From: VRUB01 sp046758085
GTDB taxonomy: Bacteria; Pseudomonadota; Gammaproteobacteria; Acidiferrobacterales; SPGG2
NCBI GenBank assembly: GCA_046758085.1
Contig: JBHHZP010000051.1
Location: forward strand, 1-22,084
Length of the DNA: 22,084 bases
Reading direction: 5' to 3'
Below, in pieces: positions 1-7,595 of this stretch. The translations under genes were made by a program, and so were the position numbers. The first letter of the stretch is position 1; each line of letters opens with the position of its first letter. Below the pieces are notes generated by a model. That model made no database searches. It was not told the DNA's origin and worked only from the letters and a program-made list of their open reading frames with translations.

Positions 1-151
1 CGCATCCACTTAAGGTTTGATATCTATTGTTCAGTTAAACGGGGCCACCTCTAATCACTTCGGGCCGTCGCCATTAGGCGATGCGCTAGACTGGTGTTAT
101 ATGTCTCTAGCTTTATAGTAGCTGCGTGCCCCCAGCTGCTGAGTGGTGAAC

Positions 152-1451
152 GGCAAAGTGTCAGCAACTCCCGGTCGCTCTACGATCAAAGTAAGGTAGC
201 GAGTATACATTGGAAGGGAGGTTGACGATGGCCAAAAAAACACCGCAGTACAGCAATGCCGGCGAGCGATGGTGGCAGCGGTGCGTGCAGACAACGCGCA
301 GCGGGCCGTGGATCGCCGGTTTAAAGTGAGTTTGTCAACCGTCCAATTGTGGTTGACCCGGACCGTGGATCGCCGCCTTGACCGCGTGGAATGGTTGGCG
401 GGGCGCAGCGGCCCGGTGGTCTCCGCCAACCGCGCCGCGCCGGAGATCGAAGAGGCGGTGTTGGCGATGCGCGCGCAGCTGTATCGACACAGTGCGTTGG
501 GCGAGCACGGTGCCGCAATGATCCGCCGAGCCCTCGTGGCGTGTGCGGGCGTGCCGGCGCCCAGTGAGCGTACGATTGGCCGGATCCTGACACGCGGGGG
601 TGCGTTGGATGGGCGCTATCGGGTGCGCCGTGCGCCACTGCCGCGGGGCTGGTACGTACCCGAGGTCGCCGCTCAGCGTGCGGCACTCGATCAGTTCGAT
701 GTGGTGGAGGGGCTGAAGATCAAGGATGGACCGCTGGTGGAAGTGCTGAACGGGTTATCGCTCCATGGGGGGCCTGGTGGTGTTCTGGCCGTGCGAGCAA
801 ACAGTCTCTGCGCGCTTTGTCTGCCAGGCACTGCCGGCGCACTGGTGCGCCGTGGGCTTGCCCGGCTACGCGCACTTTGACAACGACACGGTGTTCCAGG
901 GTGTGCATCAGCATCGCGAAGTCATCGGCACAGTGATGCGGTTGTGCTTGTCGCTCAAGGTCGTTCCCGTGTTCGCACCGCCACGTGAATCCGGTTTTCA
1001 GGCAGCCGTGGAGAACTACAACGGGCAATGGCAAGCCAAGGTATGGACCCGGTTCGTCCATGGCTGCGTGCAGGCGCTGCAGGCCCGCTCAGCGAAGTAT
1101 GTGACGGCCAATCGCCAGCGCACCGCCGTGCGCCGTGAGAGCGCCCCAGCGCGACGGGCGTTTCCCGCGGAGTGGGAAATGGACTGGGATGCTCCTCCCC
1201 CAAGGGCGCGTTGTGTTTCTGCGTCGCACCAGCGAGCAGGGCCGCCTGTACCTGCTGGGGCGCCATTCTAGCGTTGACAAGCATTGGCTGCACTGGTTGG
1301 TGCGCTGCGAAGTTGAAATGCGCAATAGCCGGATCCGTTTCTATCAGCTCCGTCGACGCGCACCGAGCGAGCAACCGTTGCTTAACGAGGTGCCTTATGA
1401 ATTACTTAGAAGATCGTTTAGACGGTGACCTATAGCTGTTGACACTTTGCC
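152..1451. mobile_element. Decayed insertion sequence with DDE transposase (IS481/integrase-core-like)
   Basis: A perfect 12-bp inverted repeat (ggcaaagtgtca at 152-163 and its complement at 1440-1451) brackets a broken DDE transposase, giving an element of about 1.3 kb. Inside the repeats the sequences stay similar (tcagcaact on the left, tcaacagct on the right when read inward). I see no target-site duplication directly outside these coordinates, so the exact ends are uncertain and the element may reach further out. A 10-bp direct repeat, gtgacctata, sits at 1425-1434 and 1469-1478, one copy on each side of the right inverted repeat, which suggests further end structure or a second decayed end. 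The broken gene implies the element is no longer active by itself. Confidence 0.6.
228..1428 (+). pseudogene. Frameshifted helix-turn-helix / DDE integrase-core transposase
   Basis: The original start is probably ATG 228, preceded by a good ribosome binding site (gggagg, 216-221). The reading frame then changes three times. The first shift is near 265-270, where the start MAKKTPQYSNAGE must join MVAAVRADNAQRAV. The second is at a run of six G (767-772), where LNGLSLHGG must join GLVVFWPCEQTVSARF. The third is at a run of five C (1197-1201), where the protein must join GRVVFLRRTSEQGRLYLLG. The pieces read as a transposase: an N-terminal helix-turn-helix (RRFKVSLSTVQLW), a first Asp in QFDVVEG, a second in YAHFDNDTVFQG, and the Glu in AAVENYNGQWQ. 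This is the D-D-E order of an rve integrase core. The C-terminal piece resembles the tail of IS481-like transposases, as far as I recall the family. Two of the shifts lie in homopolymers, so assembly error is possible, but three in one gene favours a real pseudogene. Confidence 0.75.
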
Positions 1452-2332
1452 ACGAGGCGTACTTTTGAGTGACCTATAAATACTGTCATGTGGCCGGTGA
1501 ACCGTAAGAATTACTTGTTTAACATACAATTAAGTACAAATTAGACGGCGCCCCTATACGCAGGTCTATCCCAACATCACGCGAGGGCGCAGACACGAAC
1601 GCATTACTGCTCTTCGCCAACGTTGGGAACGCCGTGCTCACCGCATACTTGGCCGGCACTTTCAATGAACGGACAATCGTCTTACAGATGGTGTGGTCTC
1701 CTGCAGGTGATGATCGTGGATTGCTCGTGCTCCGGAACATTAGGCCTTTCAGTGCGCGACGAACGCGACCAATCCGGACTCCTGAGCAGTTCGTATCTTC
1801 CCCACGTGTCGGTTCCGACTCGCAGTGACCGGCCACGACCGCCCTTTGAGCCTTGTTTACGGGTCCACTATGCTTGGAACCACCCAATCGACGCATTGCC
1901 AGGCTACGGGTTTCTTTCGTGCACGGCAACCAGGCGCCTGCTTTACAGCGCTGACCTCACTAACAAGGCCGCGTTGTGGCGTTTGGTGCGACCGGAGTCC
2001 CGGGGTCCGCCGGAGCGGGGCAGAATAATCGTTAGCGGGCATTATCGCGAATTGCCAAGACGACAGTGAGGCCTCATTGTGAGTGTACACCGGTTAACCA
2101 ACGTCACAAGTTGCTCTGCCAAGATATTCCAAACTGTCATTCGGGATAATCGTGTCGTCGATTACCAACATCGGGGTCGCGGGCAACCGGGCCGACTTCG
2201 TGCAGCGGCGTCACCGCCTATACTAGAAAGCAGGGCCAATGTTACGGATATCCTGAACGGGCGCGCGGCCTGGAATCGCAACTCTGCCTACTTGTCGTGA
2301 CACACGAAACGAACAACAAGCAGGAGCTTGCC
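1452..2332. other. Gene-poor stretch between IS remnant and glycosyltransferases
   Basis: I find no convincing gene in this stretch. Open frames on both strands overlap each other, have no recognisable domain and mostly lack ribosome binding sites. One frame from about 1530 to 1828 (reading ...DTNALLLFANVGNAVLTAYLAG...) looks somewhat protein-like, with a hydrophobic run, but has no good start, so it could be the relic of a decayed gene. The last part presumably carries the promoter of the downstream glycosyltransferase, but I could not choose one with confidence. Confidence 0.4.
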
Positions 2333-3238
2333 GTGTTAACGGATAGCGCCACTACTAGACACCTGAGTCGCCGACAGCCAGGGGTCCATAACCGCGATGA
2401 TTCCAGGGCACCGACTAGGTTGTTCCTGCCGCCCAATCCGGGCCGCCGGGGTGAGGGCGGGCTACGGCTTAAAGGTCTGTTCAGTCGGTCGATAGCGGGC
2501 AAGCCGCTAATTAGCATCGTCACCATCGTGTTCAACGGCGCGGCCTATCTCGAACAGACCATTGCCAGCGTTATCAATCAGACCTATAACAATATCGAGT
2601 ACATCATAATCGACGGCGCCTCGACTGACGGATCACAAGAAATCATCAAAAAATACGAATCCTGCATATCTTATTGGTTGTCCGAGCCCGACCAGGGAAT
2701 TGCCGACGCCATGAATAAGGGTGTTCAGCTATCTGTCGGCGATTACGTGCTCTTGTTACACGCAGATGACTATCTGCTGGCGTCGGATGTAATCGCAAGT
2801 GCTGTTCAATATCTTGAGGGACGACCGTTGATTGCAGCTTATAGCCTTTATTACGAGCATGATGGACAACGGCAGCCAGCCCACCCGAAACCCTGGAACT
2901 GGCGCATGAATTTCAAGACCAGCTTGCTGCACCAGGCCGTAATCTGTCACCGAGAACTGTTCGAGCAGATTGGAGGATTCGACATTAAGTTCCGGATCGC
3001 GATGGACTATGATTTTTTCCTGCGGGCATACCGGCAAGACATCGATGTTAAATATGTTGATATTCCACTGTCCGTCATGCGCAGGACCGGGGTTAGCTCA
3101 CAAACCGACAAGGTGTCGTTACGCAAACGATTCCTTGAGGAAAGGGCCGTGCATCGAAAAAACTCGTTAGGTATGTGGCTGAGCTTGATATATATGGTCT
3201 ACTGGGTTGCTTATCCTCTTTATCGTATGTGCAAGTGA
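2333..3238 (+). CDS. Family 2 (GT-A) glycosyltransferase
   Basis: This is an inverting GT2 glycosyltransferase of the kind that adds a sugar from a nucleotide-sugar to a growing surface polysaccharide at the cytoplasmic face. The domain begins near residue 58 (KPLISIVTIVFNG). It has the nucleotide-binding DGASTDGS motif (about 94-101), the DXD-like metal site in LLHADDYLL (about 142-150), and the conserved acceptor-side segment MDYDFFLRAYRQ (about 224-235). A hydrophobic stretch near the C-terminus (MWLSLIYMVYWVAYPLY) may anchor it to the membrane. I chose GTG 2333 because AGGAG lies 6 bases upstream (2322-2326). An in-frame GTG at 2297 is also open. The first 57 residues are Arg-rich, match no part of the family and could be a decayed leader. 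The acceptor and donor sugars cannot be told from sequence. A GT4 gene follows after 16 bases. Confidence 0.85.
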   Translation: MLTDSATTRHLSRRQPGVHNRDDSRAPTRLFLPPNPGRRGEGGLRLKGLFSRSIAGKPLISIVTIVFNGAAYLEQTIASVINQTYNNIEYIIIDGASTDGSQEIIKKYESCISYWLSEPDQGIADAMNKGVQLSVGDYVLLLHADDYLLASDVIASAVQYLEGRPLIAAYSLYYEHDGQRQPAHPKPWNWRMNFKTSLLHQAVICHRELFEQIGGFDIKFRIAMDYDFFLRAYRQDIDVKYVDIPLSVMRRTGVSSQTDKVSLRKRFLEERAVHRKNSLGMWLSLIYMVYWVAYPLYRMCK

Positions 3239-3254
3239 CAGCCGGGTATCTTCG

Positions 3255-4241
3255 ATGCAAATCCTGAGTCCAATGCCCACCGGGAGCGGTGCCATCGTCG
3301 TTCATCGACAGCTCGAGGCACACCTCGCTGGTTACAAGGTCATCGGATATAACCCAATGTGGGAGTATGCGCCATTTTTCCTGGGGCGTTTCTCCAAGGG
3401 CAGCGCGGATCTGATTCACACAGTAGCTGACTATGCGTACTTCCTGGGCCGGCGGGACATTCCGCTGCTTATCAGCTTTCAGAACTATGTGCTCGACTCA
3501 TTCATGCGCCCCTACAGCTCGTTTGCCCAACGACTGCATTACCGCACGGACCTGAGAGTGTTCACGCGCAAGGCGCTCGAGCGAGCGGCCGCCGTCATCG
3601 CGGCCAGCAAGTTTACAGCCGATCTCATGAGGCAGGACATGTCATTCTCCGGAACCGTGCGCGTGATTCCCAACGCAATTGATGCGGACATGTTTTGTCC
3701 AGCTAACAGCGCGAGAAATACCCAAGTACGCGTTTTATTTAGCGGCAACATGACCATCAGGAAGGGCGCGCCTTTGTTGCCGGCGATAGCGCGACGTTTG
3801 GGATCGGGTGTGAAGATTATCTGTGCCACCGGTCTTCGTTCCGGTAGCGCCGCCTTGGTTGGAGACAACATCGAGTGTATCGGTCCGGTACCGTACCGTG
3901 AGATGCCTGGCCTCTACAATAGCGTCGATATTCTATTGATGCCCACCGTGCGTGAAGGATTGAGCCTGGCCGTGCTCGAGGCAATGGCGTGCGGGCTTCC
4001 GGTTATCGCGACAGATTGCTCCTCCATGCCAGAGCTCGTTCATCACGAGAAGGGCGGGTTTTTGTGCAGCCTCGGCAATGCTGAGGACCACGCGCGGAGG
4101 ATTAACCTACTTGCGGAGTCGCCGGAGTTGCGCCGCACCATGGGCGAATATAATCGTGCCTGCATCGAAGCTCACTATCGACTCGAGACGATGCTTGAGG
4201 CTTACCGTAATCTTTTCGAGGAAGTGCTGTCGAGCAAATGA
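3255..4241 (+). CDS. Family 4 (GT-B) glycosyltransferase
   Basis: This is a retaining GT4 (glycosyl transferases group 1) enzyme, likely acting with the GT2 gene just upstream on the same polysaccharide. The N-terminal Rossmann half carries a GSGAIVVHRQL segment (about 11-21), close to the glycine-rich acceptor loop of the family. The linker motif RVIPNAIDADMF (about 136-147) and the C-terminal donor-binding half with the E-x7-E motif in EGLSLAVLEAMACG (Glu 234 and Glu 242) are clear, followed by GLPVIATDCSSMPELV. At 328 residues it is a little short for the family but looks complete. I chose ATG 3255, 16 bases after the previous stop, because MQILSPMPTGSG is a normal GT4 beginning. A longer frame from 3207 would overlap the upstream gene. 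The ribosome binding site is weak, so translational coupling is likely. Confidence 0.85.
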   Translation: MQILSPMPTGSGAIVVHRQLEAHLAGYKVIGYNPMWEYAPFFLGRFSKGSADLIHTVADYAYFLGRRDIPLLISFQNYVLDSFMRPYSSFAQRLHYRTDLRVFTRKALERAAAVIAASKFTADLMRQDMSFSGTVRVIPNAIDADMFCPANSARNTQVRVLFSGNMTIRKGAPLLPAIARRLGSGVKIICATGLRSGSAALVGDNIECIGPVPYREMPGLYNSVDILLMPTVREGLSLAVLEAMACGLPVIATDCSSMPELVHHEKGGFLCSLGNAEDHARRINLLAESPELRRTMGEYNRACIEAHYRLETMLEAYRNLFEEVLSSK

Positions 4242-4379
4242 TCGCAACGACTGCGGGTGCTACCGCCGATGGATCGCGTAACGGTCCAACGACCGGGGGC
4301 GTTGCATTTGGTCTCACAATTTAGACCTCAGTCTTCCTAACACTTGCAAAGTGCTTTAGAATTCCATAGTGCGTGCGTC

Positions 4380-4455
<76 letters not shown>

Positions 4456-4517
4456 ATACCCTGGCCGATGGCCCCCGCCCGGCCATTCCCGCGTGTATCC
4501 TGACCGACACTTTCCGT

Positions 4518-4523
4518 TACAAT
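4518..4523 (+). promoter_or_regulatory. Probable -10 box for tRNA-Arg
   Basis: TACAAT matches the sigma-70 -10 consensus at five of six positions. It lies 7 bases before the mature 5' end of tRNA-Arg, so transcription would start almost at the tRNA. No good -35 box is visible 16-18 bases upstream, so read-through from tRNA-Ala, 75 bases before, may also supply the transcript. Confidence 0.4.
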
Positions 4524-4530
4524 CGACATA

Positions 4531-4607
4531 GCCCCGGTAGCTCAGCCGGATAGAGCAGCCGCCTCCTAAGCGGCAGGTCGGACGTTCGAGTCGTCTCCGG
4601 GGCGCCA
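4531..4607 (+). tRNA. tRNA-Arg (anticodon CCT)
   Basis: A 77-base cloverleaf. The acceptor stem is GCCCCGG with CCGGGGC, the D arm is GCTCAGCCGGATAGAGC, and the anticodon stem GCCGC/GCGGC closes the loop CTCCTAA (anticodon CCT, reading AGG). The T arm is GGACG-TTCGAGT-CGTCT, with G73 and an encoded CCA. It stands 75 bases after tRNA-Ala in the same direction. No clear intrinsic terminator follows it. Confidence 0.95.
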
Positions 4608-4630
4608 GACAAGGCGGCGTGTGTCTGCCC

Positions 4631-4991
4631 GCAGGGATGCAAGCTATGATTGCGGCGGGGTATGCGCCGATTGGTGGCGCCGGGAGGATTTATGTAAGAT
4701 GCTGAAAAAGGCCTTCCTGCGCTACGCCCCCGCGCTGCGCACTCCCTGCTGCGCTTGGGCACCGGCCCGAGCCTTTCCTGGCTCGGGCGTTCGCCGGGAC
4801 GAAGGTTCACTGGACCCTCGCCTTTTTCCGGCTCACCCCCCGGAGCCTCGTCTGCGACCGCCTCGCCCCTGCGGCGTCCCATTGCGCGCCCCCGGCGCAA
4901 TGGGTCAACGCGCAGAGCAAAAAGCGCGGTTTTTGCTCTGCTCCATTTTCCAAACACTTGCGTGTTTGAAAAATGCGCGGCGCATCCCTGC
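4631..4991. repeat. Array of five stem-loops bracketed by a 10-bp inverted repeat
   Basis: GCAGGGATGC (4631-4640) and its exact complement (4982-4991) enclose 361 bases with no gene but five hairpins. HP1 at 4765-4788 has a 9-bp stem (gcccgagcc). HP2 at 4830-4847 has a 5-bp stem (ggctc). HP3 at 4878-4904 has a 10-bp stem (cccattgcgc). HP4 at 4912-4941 has a 12-bp stem (gcagagcaaaaa) with a 6-base loop. HP5 at 4951-4968 has a 7-bp stem (caaacac) with loop ttgc, extendable to 13 bp with one mismatch. The start near 4697 (gatgctgaaaaaggcc) and the end (agcaggctgct, 5000-5010) resemble sequences that I believe recur in gammaproteobacterial intergenic repeats. A non-autonomous dispersed element is my reading. 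A structured RNA is the alternative. Confidence 0.65.
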
Positions 4992-4997
4992 ACCGCT

Positions 4998-5012
4998 CTA
5001 GCAGGCTGCTAG
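4998..5012. repeat. Palindrome containing the ketosynthase stop codon
   Basis: CTAGCAG-G-CTGCTAG is a perfect palindrome with 7-bp arms. The TAG stop of the minus-strand ketosynthase (5009-5011) lies inside it, next to the right end of the stem-loop array. The array may therefore have inserted at, or supplied, the end of the gene. Confidence 0.6.
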
Positions 5013-6382
5013 TTCTCCGCGCGTTGTAGCACGAGTGCAGCGTTGTGACCGCCGAAGGCGAAGGACTGGGACAGTGCGGCGGAGATCTGCCGCGGGCCGG
5101 GCGATCTCACAAAATCGAGATCGGAGATCGGTTGCTCAAGATTCTTGCACACATGGGTCGTCTGGTGTTGCAAGCTCAGCGCGGTGACAGCGGCCTCCAG
5201 CGCCCCGCTCGCCCCTATGGTGTGCCCCAACAGTGACTTGGTCGCGTTCACAAGCAGGTCTTTGCCGAACACTCTTTCAATAACCATTGCTTCGGTCATG
5301 TCATTGAGTTGTGTTCCCGTGCCGTGCGCGTTGATGTAGTCGATATCTGCGGGCGCGAGCTGCGCATCCGCCAGCGCCAGCCTCATCATGCGTTCGATCT
5401 CGGCACCCTCCGGCGCAATACTCATCATGCTGTAGGCATCGAAGGTCTCCGCATAGCCCGAGATCTCGGCAATGACCGGCGCACCGCGTCTGCGCGCGCC
5501 CTCATACTCCTCGAGCACCAGGATCGCCGCACCGCCCTGGCTGAACAGGAACCCTGATCGTTTTTCATCGAACGGGCGGTTTGCGGTCTGCGGATCCTCG
5601 CAGTCCTGCACCAGGGTGTTGGCAATATCGAATCCCCTGAATATTCCGCCGCAATCGTTATCGAGATACTCGCTTCCGCCGCTCAGCGCGATGTCGATGT
5701 GGCCCGAGCGTATGGCGCGAAATGCCTGTCCGATGGATACGGTGCCCGAGGCGCACGCCATGGCATAGGTCGTATTCGGACCGGAAATGGAGAACTTGAT
5801 GCCGAGAATCGCCGAGACAGCGTTCGGCATCAACATGGACACCACAAATGGGTTGAAGCGCAAGATATGGTTCCAACGCTTCAGAATATCCTGAAGTGCC
5901 GATGCCTGTTCCTCGGTGAGCGGGAGCTCTTGCGCCAGTTGCCTGAGCGCACTTTTCGGGCGCGCGAGCACATTGTAGGCATCGTTTTCGTGAAAACTCT
6001 TGACCCCGCCTGTGCCGGTGCCCATGAAAACCCCTGCACGACTGATGTCGATCCCTTCAATCGCGTAAGTGTTGGCGCGCTTGTTTTTCAAAGAGATCGA
6101 CAGGCCGGCGTTCTCGATCGCCTCGCGCGCGGCGCACATCGCAATCAGACTGATGGGGTCGGTTTGCATGCGCTCGACCCGCGTCAGGCCATACGCCCCA
6201 TAATCGATCTCGGGCAAAGGTGACCAGATAGCCGATTTAAAGTCGGCGTATTGACGCCATTGGTCCGGTATGGGTGAGACTGCGGATTGGGCTTGCAGAC
6301 AGTTGGCCCAGAACTGCTCCGTTGAGGTTCCGATCGGACTGATGACTCCAATCCCGGTAACCGCTACCCGTCGAGCTGCCAT
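5009..6382 (-). CDS. FabF-like beta-ketoacyl-ACP synthase with N-terminal-half insertion
   Basis: This thiolase-fold ketosynthase condenses acyl groups with malonyl-ACP. It begins MAARRVAVTGIGVISPIG, as FabF proteins do. The catalytic Cys210 lies in AMACASGT, His353 in NAHGTGT, and Lys382 and His387 in KSLLGHTIGASGA, so the Cys-His-His set is complete. The spacing from Cys to the first His (143) and on to the second (34) is close to E. coli FabF (140 and 37), but the Cys is at 210 instead of 163. About 45 extra residues thus lie before it, in roughly 100-190. The protein has 457 residues, against about 413 for FabF. I chose ATG 6382. A TTG at 6391 would overlap the ACP stop. It follows the ACP gene by 5 bases and surely forms an operon with it. 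No other fatty-acid genes are next to it, so it is probably a specialised rather than the main enzyme. Confidence 0.88.
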   Translation of the reverse strand: MAARRVAVTGIGVISPIGTSTEQFWANCLQAQSAVSPIPDQWRQYADFKSAIWSPLPEIDYGAYGLTRVERMQTDPISLIAMCAAREAIENAGLSISLKNKRANTYAIEGIDISRAGVFMGTGTGGVKSFHENDAYNVLARPKSALRQLAQELPLTEEQASALQDILKRWNHILRFNPFVVSMLMPNAVSAILGIKFSISGPNTTYAMACASGTVSIGQAFRAIRSGHIDIALSGGSEYLDNDCGGIFRGFDIANTLVQDCEDPQTANRPFDEKRSGFLFSQGGAAILVLEEYEGARRRGAPVIAEISGYAETFDAYSMMSIAPEGAEIERMMRLALADAQLAPADIDYINAHGTGTQLNDMTEAMVIERVFGKDLLVNATKSLLGHTIGASGALEAAVTALSLQHQTTHVCKNLEQPISDLDFVRSPGPRQISAALSQSFAFGGHNAALVLQRAEN

Positions 6383-6387
6383 TCCGG

Positions 6388-6648
6388 TCAAGCGGCTTCC
6401 ATTCGACCTTTGATATAGTCAACGATGTTTCTGATGGTCTTGAACTGCTCCAGTTCTTCTTCGGGGATGGTATCGTTGAACTCGTCCTCAAGCGCCAGGA
6501 ACAAGGTCACCTGGTCCAATGAGTTGACGGCCAGATCGTCCGTGATGGAGGCATCGAGATTGACGGTGTCCGCCTCAAGGGCCAATACCTCCTTGACCAC
6601 TTTGAGCACACGCTCCTGAACCTCACCCCCTGCGGCTTGTTCGCCCAT
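6388..6648 (-). CDS. Acyl carrier protein with NSL attachment site
   Basis: An 86-residue carrier protein with the usual length and helical pattern. The phosphopantetheine serine is Ser43 in LAVNSLDQVTLFLALEDEF. The usual motif is DSLD, and here the Asp before the Ser is Asn. The Glu of the usual VEL that follows is replaced by Thr (VTL). Both places are in the helix that partner enzymes recognise, which suggests a dedicated ACP for the adjacent ketosynthase. The acidic C-terminal half (IPEEELEQFKTIRNIVDYI) is typical of the family. The ATG start has GGAGAG a few bases upstream. It is the first gene of the minus-strand unit, divergent from the ccm genes. Confidence 0.9.
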   Translation of the reverse strand: MGEQAAGGEVQERVLKVVKEVLALEADTVNLDASITDDLAVNSLDQVTLFLALEDEFNDTIPEEELEQFKTIRNIVDYIKGRMEAA

Positions 6649-6745
6649 TACGCTCTCTCTCCACGTCTAATGCGCCGGCGCCGGCCTCTGCGACACGCCA
6701 GCTGTGCCGGCGCTGCGACTCCGTGGGGGCCGTCGCCCGCCCCGG

Positions 6746-6774
6746 AGAATAAAGAAAATCGCCCCTTCCTTCAA
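6746..6774 (-). promoter_or_regulatory. Putative sigma-70 promoter for the ACP-ketosynthase unit
   Basis: On the minus strand TTGAAG (6774-6769) and TATTCT (6751-6746) are separated by exactly 17 bases. This would give a leader of about 90 bases before the ACP start. It rests on consensus matching only. Confidence 0.4.
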
Positions 6775-6873
6775 CACGCCACATGGCAGTACCGAGAGCC
6801 GATCCGATCCGGTGGGGCACCATTTTCCGCCTTGCCCTCGGACCGGCGTGGCACCGCCCGCAGCAGCGAGATG

Positions 6874-6901
6874 GTGATGAGGCCGATGTTCCCGATATAA
6901 T
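6874..6901 (+). promoter_or_regulatory. Putative sigma-70 promoter for ccmABCDE
   Basis: TATAAT (6896-6901) is a perfect -10 box. The best -35 at normal spacing, gtgatg (6874-6879, 16 bases), is poor, so the promoter may need an activator. It would leave a leader of about 70 bases before ccmA. Confidence 0.4.
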
Positions 6902-6980
6902 TCACGGATCTTGCGGCTGCACGGTCGATGCCGCGGTTTTCGGCGTATCGGTCGCTCGCAACATCGGTTCGGGGAGGAAC

Positions 6981-7595
6981 ATGCTCGAAGTCATTAATCT
7001 GGAATGTACTCGTGGTGATCGAGCACTTATCAGCCGGATGTCGTTTAGCCTCGCTGAAGGCGAGCTGCTGCATGTGATCGGAAGCAACGGCAGTGGCAAG
7101 ACGACGCTCTTGCGTACCCTGTGTGGTCTGTCCCGGCCCAGCGCGGGTGAGATCCGGTGGGGCGGCACGGACATACGCGCCCTGGGAGATGAGTATCGGA
7201 GCTGCCTGAGCTATGTCGGCCACAACAACGGGATCCAAGGTGAGTTGACGCCCGCGGAGAATCTTCGAGCGGCAGCCCGACTGCAAACCCACACCGATGC
7301 CGCGTTATTCGAGCGTGCACTGGACCACGTCGACTTGACACGTTTTGCGCACCTGCCCACGAAGGTGCTCTCTCAAGGGCAGAAACGGCGCCTGGCGCTG
7401 GCACGGCTGTTGGTGCTCATCAAGGCACTGTGGATCCTGGACGAGCCGGTGAGCGGCCTGGACGCGCGCTCGATCGAGGTGATCGAGCACCTGCTCGCCG
7501 AGCACCTTGCACGGGGGGGCTTGCTGGTCATCACCTCACACCAGCAGCTTGCTTGGAGGGCCAAGACCGTACATCGCATTGGTCTTGATTCGTGA
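6981..7595 (+). CDS. ccmA: Cytochrome c maturation ATP-binding protein CcmA
   Basis: CcmA is the ATPase of the CcmABCD complex, which releases heme-loaded CcmE for cytochrome c maturation at the inner membrane. The 204-residue length is normal for the family. Walker A is GSNGSGKTT (34-42), the ABC signature LSQGQ is at 130-134, Walker B is WILDEP (151-156), and the switch His is His187 in ITSHQQ. ATG 6981 is preceded by a strong ribosome binding site, ggggagg (6971-6977). The frame is open further upstream, but that part does not belong to the fold. The stop overlaps the ccmB start (GTGA), so the two are translationally coupled. Confidence 0.95.
   Translation: MLEVINLECTRGDRALISRMSFSLAEGELLHVIGSNGSGKTTLLRTLCGLSRPSAGEIRWGGTDIRALGDEYRSCLSYVGHNNGIQGELTPAENLRAAARLQTHTDAALFERALDHVDLTRFAHLPTKVLSQGQKRRLALARLLVLIKALWILDEPVSGLDARSIEVIEHLLAEHLARGGLLVITSHQQLAWRAKTVHRIGLDS

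Larger units (their letters stand above)
6649..6980. other. Divergent intergenic region between ACP gene and ccmA
   Basis: This 332-base gap holds back-to-back promoters for the two units (6746-6774 minus and 6874-6901 plus). An open plus-strand frame runs through it into ccmA from 6783, but has no ribosome binding site and no resemblance to the ABC domain, so I treat it as non-coding. Confidence 0.5.

Noticed and set aside
1519..2069. Overlapping frames on both strands between the IS and the glycosyltransferases
   Set aside because: No domains and no good starts. They contradict each other on opposite strands.
4765..4968. Stem-loop array as a CRISPR array
   Set aside because: The stems differ from each other in sequence and spacing. 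There is no constant direct repeat with unique spacers and no cas gene.
4517..4993. 158-codon minus-strand frame over tRNA-Arg and the stem-loop array
   Set aside because: It overlaps a tRNA on the opposite strand and runs through perfect hairpins, so it is most likely not a protein gene.
6783..6980. N-terminal extension of ccmA in frame
   Set aside because: A strong ribosome binding site precedes ATG 6981, and CcmA proteins start there. The extension also crosses a TATAAT box.
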